Assembly (NCBI GenBank): GCA_963618055.1
Contig: CAVERI010000005.1
Location: 1 to 64,000 of the forward strand
Direction: 5' to 3'
Length of the DNA: 64,000 nt
Source: SFHK01 sp963618055
GTDB lineage: Bacteria > Bacillota > Clostridia > Christensenellales > Aristaeellaceae
Shown here: in pieces, positions 46,194 to 55,031 of the stretch
How positions within the stretch are numbered: position 1 is the first letter of the stretch
How the letters are laid out: the number at the start of each line of letters is the position of its first letter
Translations under genes and position numbers: made by a program
The notes under the pieces: generated by a model
Databases searched by the model: none
Seen by the model: the letters and a program-made list of their open reading frames with translations, nothing else
Told to the model about the DNA's origin: nothing

Positions 46194-47246
46194 TCAGAAT
46201 TTCAGCACGTCCAGTCTCGGACGGGTCATGAAGATGGCGTTCCCGACGTCCGCGCCGCGGGCGGTCTTGTCCTCGGCTTTCCCGGCCATGCCCTTCAGCA
46301 TCTGGTCGGCGATTGCGTCGTTCAGCGGATACCAGTTGGTGAACAGCATGCCGCCCAGCCGTCCCGGCCAGCCGTAGCGCTTTCCAAGGTAGTGCGCCTC
46401 CAGCGCGTGCAGCCAGAAGTGGCAGCTGTTTTCGCCATTGTGGAAGACGGACGGCACAACGAAGAAGCCCTTCTCAATAAACGTTTCCACCGACGGATAC
46501 CCGGCGCTGTGCCAATCGTAATGCCAGTCGCAGATGATCAGGTCGCGGGTGATTTCGTTTTCCATTTCGAGCGCGGGATACACGCCGAAGCGGTCGCCCT
46601 CCCACATGCTGTAGCCCAGCTTCAGGCTGTTCAGCAGGCGGTCGCCCCAGATCATCGTGTCCAGATTCTTTTCCTTCAGGTGATCGTGCAGAATTTTAAT
46701 CGTGCGCGCGTACAGCGCGGCGGGGCTTTTGCCTTTGCAGCGCGGGCACATTGCCACGTCGAACAGCTCGTCCATGCCGATATGCACCGCTTCCGCACGG
46801 CAGGCATCGGCCATTTCGTCGATCATCGGGAATACGTACTGGTAAATATCGTCGTTGGACGCGCACCAGCTGTGCAGGCAGAAATCCGGCCACGTCACGT
46901 CGGCATCCAGCATGTGAGGCGTTTCCATAAATTCAGGGTGAAGACGCAGAAGCGGATAGGGAGCCGTGCGCGTTTCCGTGGACTGGTGGCTCAGGCAGGG
47001 GAACAGCGGAACCAGCCGGATGCCATGCGCCTGACACGAATCGGAAATCCTTCGCACATCCTGATAATTCACCGTGCCCATGGAATATTCCGGGAAGCAG
47101 GTGAACTGATAGCGCGCCTCCAGAATCAGCGTGTTGAAGCCGCGCGGCGCGAGACCCTCCTCAATTACGCGAAGCATCGCGGGCACGTCCTTGTGGTTTT
47201 TGAGAATCGTGTGGAAACCGACCATGGGTTTACTTCTGTCAAACAT
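46194..47246 (-). CDS. GH20-like beta-N-acetylhexosaminidase
   Basis: A 350-residue TIM-barrel protein without a signal peptide. VHIGMDELFD near residue 160 carries the Asp-Glu pair typical of GH20 hexosaminidases, where Glu is the acid/base; ILEARYQF, VPLFPCLSHQ and the late WHYDWHS and LGGMLFTNWY segments fit the barrel. A CPRCKGK pair follows the active site. It lacks the usual N-terminal GH20b domain. Start at 47246 follows TTGGAGG. It probably cleaves imported amino-sugar oligomers. Confidence 0.82.
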   Translation of the reverse strand: MFDRSKPMVGFHTILKNHKDVPAMLRVIEEGLAPRGFNTLILEARYQFTCFPEYSMGTVNYQDVRRISDSCQAHGIRLVPLFPCLSHQSTETRTAPYPLLRLHPEFMETPHMLDADVTWPDFCLHSWCASNDDIYQYVFPMIDEMADACRAEAVHIGMDELFDVAMCPRCKGKSPAALYARTIKILHDHLKEKNLDTMIWGDRLLNSLKLGYSMWEGDRFGVYPALEMENEITRDLIICDWHYDWHSAGYPSVETFIEKGFFVVPSVFHNGENSCHFWLHALEAHYLGKRYGWPGRLGGMLFTNWYPLNDAIADQMLKGMAGKAEDKTARGADVGNAIFMTRPRLDVLKF

Positions 47247-47286
47247 GATTTCGCCTCCAATGTGGATATAAATGCAATGAAAACCA

Positions 47287-47315
47287 TTGACAAATAAAAC
47301 GGACGCGGATAATAT
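47287..47315 (+). promoter_or_regulatory. sigma-A promoter of DUF2974 gene
   Basis: Perfect TTGACA (47287-47292), 17-base spacer, TAATAT (47310-47315). The -10 overlaps that of the opposite promoter. The leader to the ATG is about 110 bases and shows no other site I can support. Confidence 0.7.
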
Positions 47316-47339
47316 AGCATAAACGCACGAACATGTCAA
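47311..47339 (-). promoter_or_regulatory. sigma-A promoter of GH20-like gene
   Basis: Leftward perfect TTGACA (47339-47334), 17-base spacer, TATATT (47316-47311). Shares six bases of its -10 with the rightward promoter. Confidence 0.75.
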
Positions 47340-47433
47340 CGAAAATGACGCGCAAAAATTGTCCGTGCGGCAGGAAATGCGGCGCGCGCGAAGAATATAA
47401 ACGGTGAGAACAGGAAACGGAAGTGCGAAAGAA

Positions 47434-48537
47434 ATGCTGAAATATCTGAAGAGGTACGGCGGGGTTTCGTTTGAAGAGCAGCCGCTGAACGATGTGGACA
47501 GGCTGATCTTCGCGCAGATGGCGTATGTCGATTTTCCGGCGGACGCGCAGACGGACGCTCCGCTTTCGCAAATTCTCGGACGGGTCACGTTTGAAAGGAA
47601 GGAAGCGGCGGAGGAAGTGCGTTTTCGCTTTCAGTCGAAGAGCGACCGCGAGCTTTGCACGCTGGCCGCCGCGGCGAAGCGATACGCGGATGTTCGCTTT
47701 CACGGCTTCTTCCGCAGCGCGGACGCGGACGCGCCGTTCGCCGCGCTGGCCTTGCTTCTGCCGGACGGCGCGCAGCTGATCGCCTTTCGCGGCACGGACA
47801 ACACGCTCAAGGGCTGGAAGGAAGACTTTGACCTTGCGGTGCGAACCGAAATTCCGACGCAGGGAACGGCAAAAAAGCTCGTGGAGGCCGCGGCAAAGGA
47901 GGAACGGCCGCTGGAGCTGTGCGGGCATTCCAAGGGCGGGAACCTTGCGCTGTACGCGGCCGTGTTCGCGGGCGCGCAAGCGCAGAGCCTGCTTCGTCAG
48001 GCGGTCAGCTTTGACGGGCCGGGATTGTCGGCGGAGGTCATGCGCTCGGCGGAATACAGGCAGGCTTCGGACAGGCTGCGGCTGGTTGTGCCGCAAGCGT
48101 CGCTGGTTGGGCTTCTGTTCCATCAGCCGGAAAGCGTCCGCGTCGTACAGAGCAGCACCTACAGCGTGCTTCAGCACTATCCATACACATGGAGAACCGA
48201 CGGCATGGACTTTGCCGAGGCGCGCAGGCTGACCGCGCCCGCGCGGCTGATCGGGGATACCGTGTGCGGGCTGATTGAGCAGATGCCCATCGACATGCGC
48301 GCGCGGTTCATCGACGCGATTTATGAAATCGTGTGCGCCACGGGCGCGGAGACGCTCAACGACATCGTGCGCGGGTGGATTAGCAACACGCCGCGCGTGC
48401 TCAAAAAGCTGGCCGTGACCGACGCGAAGACCTACGCGCTGATCGCGCGCACGGTGCTGCTGTTCTGGCGTTCGGCCGCGGAGGCCTTTGGCCTGATGCT
48501 CACGGGAAACGACGAGGCAAGTGAAATTCAACGATAG
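47434..48537 (+). CDS. DUF2974 family alpha/beta hydrolase (Mbeg1-like)
   Basis: A 367-residue lipase-like protein. The nucleophile elbow GHSKGGNLALYAA lies near residue 160 and AFRGTDNTLKGWKEDF is the lid/oxyanion segment typical of this family. The N-terminus LKYLKRYGGVSFEEQPLNDVDRLI is the usual one, so I prefer ATG 47434 over an in-frame GTG at 47404. The substrate is unknown; these proteins are common in gut Firmicutes. Confidence 0.87.
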   Translation: MLKYLKRYGGVSFEEQPLNDVDRLIFAQMAYVDFPADAQTDAPLSQILGRVTFERKEAAEEVRFRFQSKSDRELCTLAAAAKRYADVRFHGFFRSADADAPFAALALLLPDGAQLIAFRGTDNTLKGWKEDFDLAVRTEIPTQGTAKKLVEAAAKEERPLELCGHSKGGNLALYAAVFAGAQAQSLLRQAVSFDGPGLSAEVMRSAEYRQASDRLRLVVPQASLVGLLFHQPESVRVVQSSTYSVLQHYPYTWRTDGMDFAEARRLTAPARLIGDTVCGLIEQMPIDMRARFIDAIYEIVCATGAETLNDIVRGWISNTPRVLKKLAVTDAKTYALIARTVLLFWRSAAEAFGLMLTGNDEASEIQR

Positions 48538-48554
48538 AAAAAGGAGAGCATGTC

Positions 48555-49268
48555 ATGAAAATCCTTCTGATTCGCCACGGGGACCCCGATTACACCATCG
48601 ATTCGCTCACGGAGAAGGGCTGGCGGGAGGCGAAGCTGCTTTCGAACCGCCTTGAGAAGCTGGAAATTCGGGATTTTTATGTTTCTCCGCTGGGACGCGC
48701 GAGAGCGACGGCGCAGCCGACGCTTGAAAAAATGAATCGCACCGCCGAGATACTCCCGTGGCTGGCGGAATTCCGCGGCTGGGTGGAGGATCCGTTCGGA
48801 CAGCCGGAGCCGCAGCACCGCATTCCGTGGAACCTGATGCCGCAGTACTGGACGAAGTTCCCGGAGCTGTTCGACCGCGACCATTGGATGGAGCATCCGC
48901 TGATGCGGACGGGAACGCTTCGCGAGATCGTTCAGGAAACCAACGAGGGCGTGGACGCGCTTCTGGAACGATATGGCTACAAACGCGACGGCATGATCTT
49001 CCGCACCGAAAACAACACGACGGACACGATCTGCCTCGTCTGCCATTACGGCGTGGGCATGGCCATCCTGTCGCACCTGCTTGGCGTGGCGCTGCCGATT
49101 CTGTGGGGCAGCTTCATGCTGCCGACCACCTCGGTCACGACGCTGGTGACAGAGGAGCGCGTTCCGGGCGAGGTGTTCTTCCGCTGCTTCCAAATGGGCG
49201 ACACCGCGCACCTGTACGCGGGCGGCGAGCCGAATTCGCAGGCGGGTATGTTCAAGGAAAAGCTGTAA
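48555..49268 (+). CDS. histidine phosphatase family protein
   Basis: A 237-residue phosphoglycerate-mutase-like phosphatase. LLIRHGDPDY (catalytic His in RHG), VSPLGRARATA (second Arg) and CHYGVGMA (second catalytic His) are all intact. AAAAAGGAGAG precedes the ATG, 17 bases after the DUF2974 stop, so the two form a unit. The long insertion around residues 80-120 is unlike broad PGM enzymes; the substrate is unknown. Confidence 0.92.
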   Translation: MKILLIRHGDPDYTIDSLTEKGWREAKLLSNRLEKLEIRDFYVSPLGRARATAQPTLEKMNRTAEILPWLAEFRGWVEDPFGQPEPQHRIPWNLMPQYWTKFPELFDRDHWMEHPLMRTGTLREIVQETNEGVDALLERYGYKRDGMIFRTENNTTDTICLVCHYGVGMAILSHLLGVALPILWGSFMLPTTSVTTLVTEERVPGEVFFRCFQMGDTAHLYAGGEPNSQAGMFKEKL

Positions 49269-49279
49269 AAAGGGGGAAT

Positions 49280-49321
49280 AAAAAAGCATTCGACGGCGGA
49301 AACGCAATCGAATGCTTTTTT
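49280..49321. terminator. bidirectional terminator
   Basis: AAAAAAGCATTCGA and TCGAATGCTTTTTT are long complementary arms between converging genes, with A and T runs built in. Confidence 0.88.
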
Positions 49322-49324
49322 GAA

Positions 49325-50221
49325 TCAATAGCCCCAAGCCTTCAGTTCAGGATGCACCGTCCACGCGGGTGTGGGCGCGGGCGTTACTCCAAGCGCGGGG
49401 GTCGGGTCGGGCGTGGTGTCCGGCGCGGGGGTTACGTAGTATTTATTCTTCGGGTCGGGATCGGTCGGATCCCAGTTGCTCGTGCGCTTGGGCGGCTTGA
49501 GCGAGGCAAGCAGCTCTTCATCCCGTTCGCCGCTGTTCATCACGCGAATCGGCGTGCCTACGGGGCAGTTTACGTACATCCAATACGCGTCGCCCGCCGT
49601 CAGTCGCACGCAGCCGGAGGAAACATTCTGCCCCAGCTTGTCGTAATAGTGGTGCTTGATCTTTCCCGCGTTCTGCGTGTAATAGCAGCAGGAGTGAAAG
49701 AGGAACGGGCCGGAGATGCGGTTCGCGTACTGCGCGTAAGAGCCGTTGCCCATCTTGCGCCAGCGATACTTCTCGCCCAGACGGTACATACCGTCCTCCA
49801 CCTTGTCCTTCGAGCCGGTAGAGCAGATGAACTGCTTCACAACCAGATCGTAATAGCCCGTTTCTCCGATGGTATAGATCGTTACCACCTGCTTGCCCTT
49901 GTCCAGTTCGATGAAATATGGATACTCCAGATCGACGGGCGTGGGCTCCGGGGTCGGCTCGGGCGTGGGCGTCGCGGTGGGTACGGGCGTGGGTTCGGGG
50001 GTTGGCGTCGGAGTGGCAGTCGGAACCGGCGTGGGCGTCGGCGTGGGCGTGCGGTGTACCTCCGCCTGATAATCCCCGTTTGCCTCGTGAATGCTCGTGA
50101 GCACCAGAATCAACAGCGTCAGGACGCACACAGCCAATATGGAAACCGTGCCATACAGCAGCGGCTTGTTGTTTTTTTTCCTGCGATGAGCAGGATGCTT
50201 TGCGGATGCTTGCTTGTTCAT
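49325..50221 (-). CDS. L,D-transpeptidase (YkuD domain) with Pro/Thr-rich linker
   Basis: A 298-residue membrane-anchored cell-wall enzyme forming 3-3 crosslinks or attaching proteins to peptidoglycan. Order: basic cytoplasmic N-terminus, one membrane helix (about 23-45), a TP/EP-repeat linker of nearly 40 residues that spans the wall, the YkuD domain with catalytic HHYYDKLGQNVSSGCVRL (His and Cys), and a Pro-rich tail. The ATG at 50221 is preferred over one 19 codons upstream because GGAGAAA lies before it. Confidence 0.93.
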   Translation of the reverse strand: MNKQASAKHPAHRRKKNNKPLLYGTVSILAVCVLTLLILVLTSIHEANGDYQAEVHRTPTPTPTPVPTATPTPTPEPTPVPTATPTPEPTPEPTPVDLEYPYFIELDKGKQVVTIYTIGETGYYDLVVKQFICSTGSKDKVEDGMYRLGEKYRWRKMGNGSYAQYANRISGPFLFHSCCYYTQNAGKIKHHYYDKLGQNVSSGCVRLTAGDAYWMYVNCPVGTPIRVMNSGERDEELLASLKPPKRTSNWDPTDPDPKNKYYVTPAPDTTPDPTPALGVTPAPTPAWTVHPELKAWGY

Positions 50222-50249
50222 TTTTATTTCTCCATCGTTATTCACAAAA

Positions 50250-50278
50250 ATTATAAAACCGAGGTTTGTCATTGACAA
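50250..50278 (-). promoter_or_regulatory. sigma-A promoter of L,D-transpeptidase gene
   Basis: Leftward TTGTCA (50278-50273), 17-base spacer, perfect TATAAT (50255-50250), 28 bases before the start codon. Confidence 0.75.
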
Positions 50279-50305
50279 GCATAGAAACGTAAATATGCGT
50301 AAAGA

Positions 50306-51565
50306 TCACAGCAGAATCCGGTTCACCGTGTACATCCACACGCAGTAGCCATACAGCACGGCAAGCAGCGCGTACACGAGCACGCGTGCCCAGCGCCTGC
50401 GAACGCGGGCGAGAATCAGGTAGGCGGGGTACATGGCGCAGAGGTAGCGCGGGCCGCTGATCAGCATTGTGGGGGAGATGACGACGTTTTCATATACGAG
50501 TGCGTAGGCGAGGTCGGGCGCGTTCAGTCTTCGCGCGCTGAGCGCAAGCATCACGGCGCTCAAGAACAGAAAGACCGACTGCGGAATCCATACGCCCCAG
50601 CGGTACCAGTCTACATTTGGGTGAACGAGATAGTATGCGGTATACCGCGCCGTGCGGAACACGGAGCCGGCGCTCTGTCCCCAGTGCTCGCGCTGATAGA
50701 TGAGAAACTGGAACGGGTTGCCGGTCACGACGGCGTTGATGATCACATAAGCCGCGAAGCCGGAGAGGATGGGCAGGCATTTGAGCGCGCTCATAAGGAG
50801 GGCGCGCGCCTTGCCGTCTCCGCGTCTGCGCGCGGCGCGAATCAATTCATAGTACAGCGGCACGGCGCAAACCGCGCCCGGAAGCCGGGAAAACGACGCG
50901 AGCGCGCCGAACAGCAGCGCGCACAGGAAACGCTGCCTACGCGCCGACAGAACGCTGAGCAGCGTGCACAGAAAAAACACCGATTCGGTGTAGGGGATGG
51001 AAAAGAACATTCCGGTTGGGCAGAAGAGGAACAGCCACGCGGCGCACCGCGCGCATTTCGAACCATAGGCGTCCTCCGTAAGCCGAAACAGCACGCAGGC
51101 CGCGCCGAGAAGAGCCGCGTTCGAAACAATGAACGCCCACGCGGTGACGGACAGAAACGGAAAAACCGCGCGCAGGCCGCGCACAAGATAGGGATACAAA
51201 GGATAGAACACGATATGCAGCCGCGCGTCGCCCTCCGTGACATAGCCGTTTTTGGCAATGCCAAGATAGTGCGGCGCGTCCCATTGCGTCCAGATGAAAA
51301 GCTGATTGTTCAGATAGGTATCCAGACTGCCCGAAAGCGCGTTTCCAACAAACCCGATTGCCCATATGAGCGCGCGGGAGAGGACGAAGGCAATCAAAAT
51401 CGTCCGCAGCACGGCGAACGCGGGCGCGGACCGCTTTGAGGCGTGCGTTTCCGTCGGGTTCAGCGCGCCCGCAAAGTAGCGCCAAAGCGCGACGACGAGC
51501 GCGTAGAGCAGAAGAGCACACACGACATATGGGTAGATACCGATAAAAAGGTCAGTCATCGTCAT
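50306..51565 (-). CDS. PIG-V-like GT-C glycosyltransferase
   Basis: A 419-residue polytopic protein with about ten hydrophobic helices. WTQWDAPHYLGIAKNGY in the first outer loop is the signature of PIG-V-type mannosyltransferases (W-D-xx-HY), followed by FYPLYPYLVRGL and FCPTGMFFSIPYTESVFF. Such enzymes add a sugar from a lipid-linked donor outside the membrane. The start region overlaps the upstream gene by about 14 bases and has several closely spaced starts (51565 or 51559). Acceptor unknown; last gene of the cdaA unit. Confidence 0.82.
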   Translation of the reverse strand: MTMTDLFIGIYPYVVCALLLYALVVALWRYFAGALNPTETHASKRSAPAFAVLRTILIAFVLSRALIWAIGFVGNALSGSLDTYLNNQLFIWTQWDAPHYLGIAKNGYVTEGDARLHIVFYPLYPYLVRGLRAVFPFLSVTAWAFIVSNAALLGAACVLFRLTEDAYGSKCARCAAWLFLFCPTGMFFSIPYTESVFFLCTLLSVLSARRQRFLCALLFGALASFSRLPGAVCAVPLYYELIRAARRRGDGKARALLMSALKCLPILSGFAAYVIINAVVTGNPFQFLIYQREHWGQSAGSVFRTARYTAYYLVHPNVDWYRWGVWIPQSVFLFLSAVMLALSARRLNAPDLAYALVYENVVISPTMLISGPRYLCAMYPAYLILARVRRRWARVLVYALLAVLYGYCVWMYTVNRILL

Positions 51566-52160
51566 CAAACAGGCGCGCGGAGGGCTTCGCCGATCGACCG
51601 TCGCGCGCGGACGGGGCGTACAAAGGAGAGGAAGCGCCGCGCGGTTTGGCCTTCGCGGGCTTCACGTCGAACAGAGAAGCGTCCATGAACAGGTCTTCCT
51701 TTTTTCGGCTTTCCGCTTTCGCGTCCGTCTGCCGCGAGGGCTTTACGTCAAACAGAGACGGCTCCATGAACAGATCGTCCCCGCTCTCGTCCTCCGGTTC
51801 CCTGTGAACGTCGCCCTCCCGACGCGGAATCCTTGTGGACGGCTGCACGCGCCGCGAGGGCGACGGGCGGCGGGCGGAAGGAAGCGGCGCACTCGGTTCC
51901 AAAATTGCGTCGTCCACCACCATGCGCTTTTTGCGGAACCACCACCAGAATGGCCGCCAGCGAAGCAGGTATACGACGACGTCCATCACTACGCCGATCG
52001 TCAGCAGTATGACGAACAGACTTTTCCAGCTGCCCGAAAGCCAGCTTAAAAGCGAGCCGCCGCTGCTGCCGGTAAACAGCGACCAAACGCCGTTCATCAG
52101 CGCCCGAAACCACGAAAGCATGATTTCCAGCACGTCTCCCGCAAACTGATTGTGACCCAT
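51552..52160 (-). CDS. membrane protein with duplicated DLFM..SLFDVKP motif, unknown function
   Basis: I do not recognise the family. The 202 residues hold a Trp-rich N-terminus, a membrane helix (about 46-66), a basic juxtamembrane patch, then a long disordered cytoplasmic tail rich in Ser, Arg, Pro and Asp. The tail has two near-identical copies of a 13-residue motif (residues 129-141 and 156-168) and ends RLFDDDD. These look like docking motifs. It lies between cdaR and the PIG-V-like gene. Confidence 0.8.
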   Translation of the reverse strand: MGHNQFAGDVLEIMLSWFRALMNGVWSLFTGSSGGSLLSWLSGSWKSLFVILLTIGVVMDVVVYLLRWRPFWWWFRKKRMVVDDAILEPSAPLPSARRPSPSRRVQPSTRIPRREGDVHREPEDESGDDLFMEPSLFDVKPSRQTDAKAESRKKEDLFMDASLFDVKPAKAKPRGASSPLYAPSARDGRSAKPSARLFDDDD

Positions 52161-52173
52161 TTTCTTCCTCCGT

Positions 52174-53487
52174 TTAGCTTTCCGCAGCCGCCGCGGCGGT
52201 CTCTTCCAGCGTAACCTTGATTGTGGATGGCGTTAATGAGGCGTATGAAAGCTCGGAATTGTTCCCGATGACGATCGGAAGCTCGTAATTTCCGGCGCTG
52301 AGCCCGGTGAGATCGACGTAGGCGTACACATCGTCGCTCTCCAGTTCAGCTACCTGCGAGCGCGGGCCGGTGACCTGCACGGAGAAATGGTCGGCGGACA
52401 GCGTCGCCGTCAGGCCGTCCGCGAGGCCGAACGTCTTCACGGGAATGTCATCCAGCACGTTCGTGTCCTGAATCTCGGCGATCGTCACGGTCATGTACAC
52501 CTGCTTGGAGGATACGTACTTAAACTCGGACAGGTTCGAGAAGGACAGCGTCTCCGTGAACGACTTGGTGGGCGACGCGGTCTTCAGCTTGTCCGGAATC
52601 TTCAGCGGAAGATGCTCAAGATCCTCCAGCAGGTCGGACTCCGCGGCCACGGTAATCGTGGCCGGCATGAAGCTGATGGAGGTAATCTCATACCCGTCCG
52701 CCACGCCCAGCTGGGAGGGATCGAGCACGACGCTCAAATCCTTCTTGGGATAAATGTCCACCTTAATGGCGCAGGTGGACGCGGATTTTTTCAGAAGGCG
52801 CGAGGATGGGATGGCTTCGCGCGACTGGTCGAGCAGCGAAACCAGCGCGGAGCGGCGGAACGAAGCCGTCTGGTCGCTCACGTCCAGCTGCGCGCGGATG
52901 CCAAAGACCGTCTGCACGATGGACATGGGGCCGGACACGGTGATCTGCTGGGGGTTAACGGAATCCGTTTCCACATTGTACCAGTAGTGCTCGGCATCCA
53001 TGCCGGTTAAATTGACCTCGATGGGCATGTCGCGGGAGTCAAGGCTTTCCACGCGCACGGTCACACTGTCGGGATACAGCTTCGTGACGGTTCCAATGCG
53101 CGATTCGGCGAGCAGAGGCACGTCATAGGTTCCCTCGACGCGAATGCTGGACACGTCCAGCGACACGTCGATGCTGCCGCGCGTCACGCGGGAAAGCTGA
53201 TTCTGCGGCGCTTCGACGACGGCGGAAATCTCTCCCTGATATTCGGAATACACGTCGGTCGCCAGCGCGAGGCCGTATACGTTCAGGGAAGAGGTTCCGG
53301 TGACGGAAATGCTCAGCCCGGACATGTGCTTGCTGCGCGTGAGCGATGGCGTGTTGTCGATGATGTAGACCCAGAGAATAATGGCGAAAAGGAGGCTTAA
53401 AAGCTTCAGCCACAGCTGTCCCGTCAGCGCGTGCCAGAGGCGCTTGCCCATTTCGCGAAAGTTCAGGTTTTTCAAAAGCCCCTTCAT
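52174..53487 (-). CDS. cdaR: CdaR regulator (YbbR-domain protein)
   Basis: A 437-residue bitopic protein: short cytoplasmic start, one membrane helix (about residues 25-45, ending WVYIIDNTPS), then extracellular YbbR repeats of about 80-90 residues each (for example SVTVRVESLDSRDMPIEVNLTG and VTITVAAESDLLEDL-type segments). In other Firmicutes CdaR binds CdaA and tunes c-di-AMP synthesis. It follows cdaA by 14 bases, the conserved order. Confidence 0.93.
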   Translation of the reverse strand: MKGLLKNLNFREMGKRLWHALTGQLWLKLLSLLFAIILWVYIIDNTPSLTRSKHMSGLSISVTGTSSLNVYGLALATDVYSEYQGEISAVVEAPQNQLSRVTRGSIDVSLDVSSIRVEGTYDVPLLAESRIGTVTKLYPDSVTVRVESLDSRDMPIEVNLTGMDAEHYWYNVETDSVNPQQITVSGPMSIVQTVFGIRAQLDVSDQTASFRRSALVSLLDQSREAIPSSRLLKKSASTCAIKVDIYPKKDLSVVLDPSQLGVADGYEITSISFMPATITVAAESDLLEDLEHLPLKIPDKLKTASPTKSFTETLSFSNLSEFKYVSSKQVYMTVTIAEIQDTNVLDDIPVKTFGLADGLTATLSADHFSVQVTGPRSQVAELESDDVYAYVDLTGLSAGNYELPIVIGNNSELSYASLTPSTIKVTLEETAAAAAES

Positions 53488-53501
53488 GGCTGAATCCCTC
53501 C

Positions 53502-54410
53502 TTATGGCCGATCGGCTTCGCCGCTGGCGTCATCCGACTTCTGCGCGGGGGCAGACCTGCTGCCGGCGTATTTGCGCTGCAGGCGTGCAGGAAGACTGCG
53601 GACGCTGTCCGCTTGGAAAAGGTCGGTCAGAATCTGCGTGAGCGCCTTTGCGTCCAGATAGCGGGTCAGCTTGCCCTCGCGCGCCATGGAAATGATGCCC
53701 GTCTCTTCGGACACGATCAGCGCCACGGCGTCCGTAGTTTCGCTGATGCCGAGCGCGGCGCGGTGGCGCGTGCCCAGCTCCTTGCTGATGGTGGGGTCGT
53801 CAGACAGCTGCAAAATGCAGGCGGCCGCGAGAATGCGCCGGTTGCGAATGATCATCGCGCCGTCGTGCAAAGGCGTGTTCGGCTCAAATACGTTTTCAAT
53901 CAGCGGCGCGGAAATGTCAGCGTCCAGCGCCGTGCCGGTGTCCGAAAATTCACGAAGGCCGGTCTTCTGCTCGATGATGATCAGCGCGCCGATGCGCTTT
54001 CGGGACATGTTGCTCATGGCCTGCACAAGCTCGGTCACGCAATCGTCCGCCGAGCGCTGGGCGCGCAGCTGCGCGGGATTGATCAGCGACGTGCGGCCAA
54101 TCTGCTCCAGCGCCTTGCGCAGCTCCGGCTGGAAAAGAATCACCAATACGATTACACCGGTATTGAAGAACTGCTGAAGCGTCCAGTTAATGACGTTCAG
54201 CTGCAGGATGTCGCTCAGCCAGAAAAAGATGAGCAATACGCCAATGCCCTTAAATACGGCGCTGGCGCGCGTGCGAAGCAGCAGGCGGATGATTCCATAG
54301 ATCACCACAGCCATCAGAAAAATGTCCAGAAAATTCCGCCAATCCGGCTGCTGGAAAAGATTGGTATATAGCGTCGAAATGCTCGACCACAGCGAATACA
54401 ACAGATTCAA
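53502..54410 (-). CDS. cdaA: diadenylate cyclase CdaA
   Basis: Makes c-di-AMP from two ATP; 302 residues. Three N-terminal membrane helices (about residues 1-85) precede the DAC domain with DGAMII and GTRHRAALG, the two catalytic motifs. I choose the TTG at 54410 because GGGGAGG lies six to seven bases upstream; an ATG 19 codons further up has no site. The C-terminal tail (after about 270) is longer and charged. glmM, the usual third gene, is replaced here by a membrane protein and a glycosyltransferase. Confidence 0.95.
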   Translation of the reverse strand: MNLLYSLWSSISTLYTNLFQQPDWRNFLDIFLMAVVIYGIIRLLLRTRASAVFKGIGVLLIFFWLSDILQLNVINWTLQQFFNTGVIVLVILFQPELRKALEQIGRTSLINPAQLRAQRSADDCVTELVQAMSNMSRKRIGALIIIEQKTGLREFSDTGTALDADISAPLIENVFEPNTPLHDGAMIIRNRRILAAACILQLSDDPTISKELGTRHRAALGISETTDAVALIVSEETGIISMAREGKLTRYLDAKALTQILTDLFQADSVRSLPARLQRKYAGSRSAPAQKSDDASGEADRP

Positions 54411-54444
54411 ACGGACACCTCCCCAAACGCGCTCTGCCCTCTCT

Positions 54445-54473
54445 ATTATAATGCAAAGCTCGTCCAAATGGAA
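54445..54473 (-). promoter_or_regulatory. putative promoter of cdaA operon
   Basis: Leftward perfect TATAAT (54450-54445); the -35 (TTCCAT at 54473-54468, 17-base spacer) is poor. Confidence 0.45.
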
Positions 54474-54507
54474 TCCGTTTTCGGATTTTTTTCAGCAATT
54501 TTTGTTG

Positions 54508-54960
54508 TTAATATGTTGCAGATCCCTGAGCGCGCAGGGCAAGAGCGCCGTTCAGCTGCGAAAGGTAGCCGACCAGCGCGGTCTCAAGCGCTTGGGAGGG
54601 CGCTCCGGCGGCATAGCAGGCGGAAAGGCGCGTGGAGGTATCCGAGATTTTGCGCAGAAGCAGGCGGCAGTTGATCGCTTCCTCGGGCGCACAGGCGTTG
54701 AGCGCCTCCAGCACGCACAGCTGCTTGTCGAGCTCCGGTAAGAGCGTGCCGCGAATGTCCGCGCCCACGACGGCCATTTTCCGCCCCAGACGCTGGCACT
54801 CGCTCAGCCTGCGCGTCATTTGTTCGTTAAACGCGCGGGTAACGCGTTCGTTTTCGCGCCGCGCGCGTTCAAGCGCGCGAACGCACGAGGTTATGGTAAG
54901 GGTGAGCGCGAGCGTAAGCAGAAGGGCGGCCAGAAGGCGAAAAAGAGAGCGTCTGCGCAC
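54508..54960 (-). CDS. small exported or lipoprotein-like coiled-coil protein, unknown
   Basis: I do not recognise it. The 150 residues begin with a basic, hydrophobic segment (MRRRSLFRLLAALLLTLALT) that ends at TITSC, possibly a lipobox, then a charged helical region likely to form a coiled coil (RALERARRENERVTRAFNEQ) and a second helical part. GTG start with GGGAGGAA at good spacing. It lies upstream of cdaA on the same strand. Confidence 0.72.
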   Translation of the reverse strand: MRRRSLFRLLAALLLTLALTLTITSCVRALERARRENERVTRAFNEQMTRRLSECQRLGRKMAVVGADIRGTLLPELDKQLCVLEALNACAPEEAINCRLLLRKISDTSTRLSACYAAGAPSQALETALVGYLSQLNGALALRAQGSATY

Positions 54961-55031
54961 AGGTAATTCCTCCCATCATCCATTGTGACGGTATTTCTTA
55001 TGCGCAGACGAAGCGTTTTATGAGCTATTTT

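Noticed and set aside
49917..50070. The direct-repeat array in the L,D-transpeptidase gene as a CRISPR or mobile repeat
   Set aside because: It is in frame and encodes the TP/EP linker; no spacers and no flanking genes of that kind.
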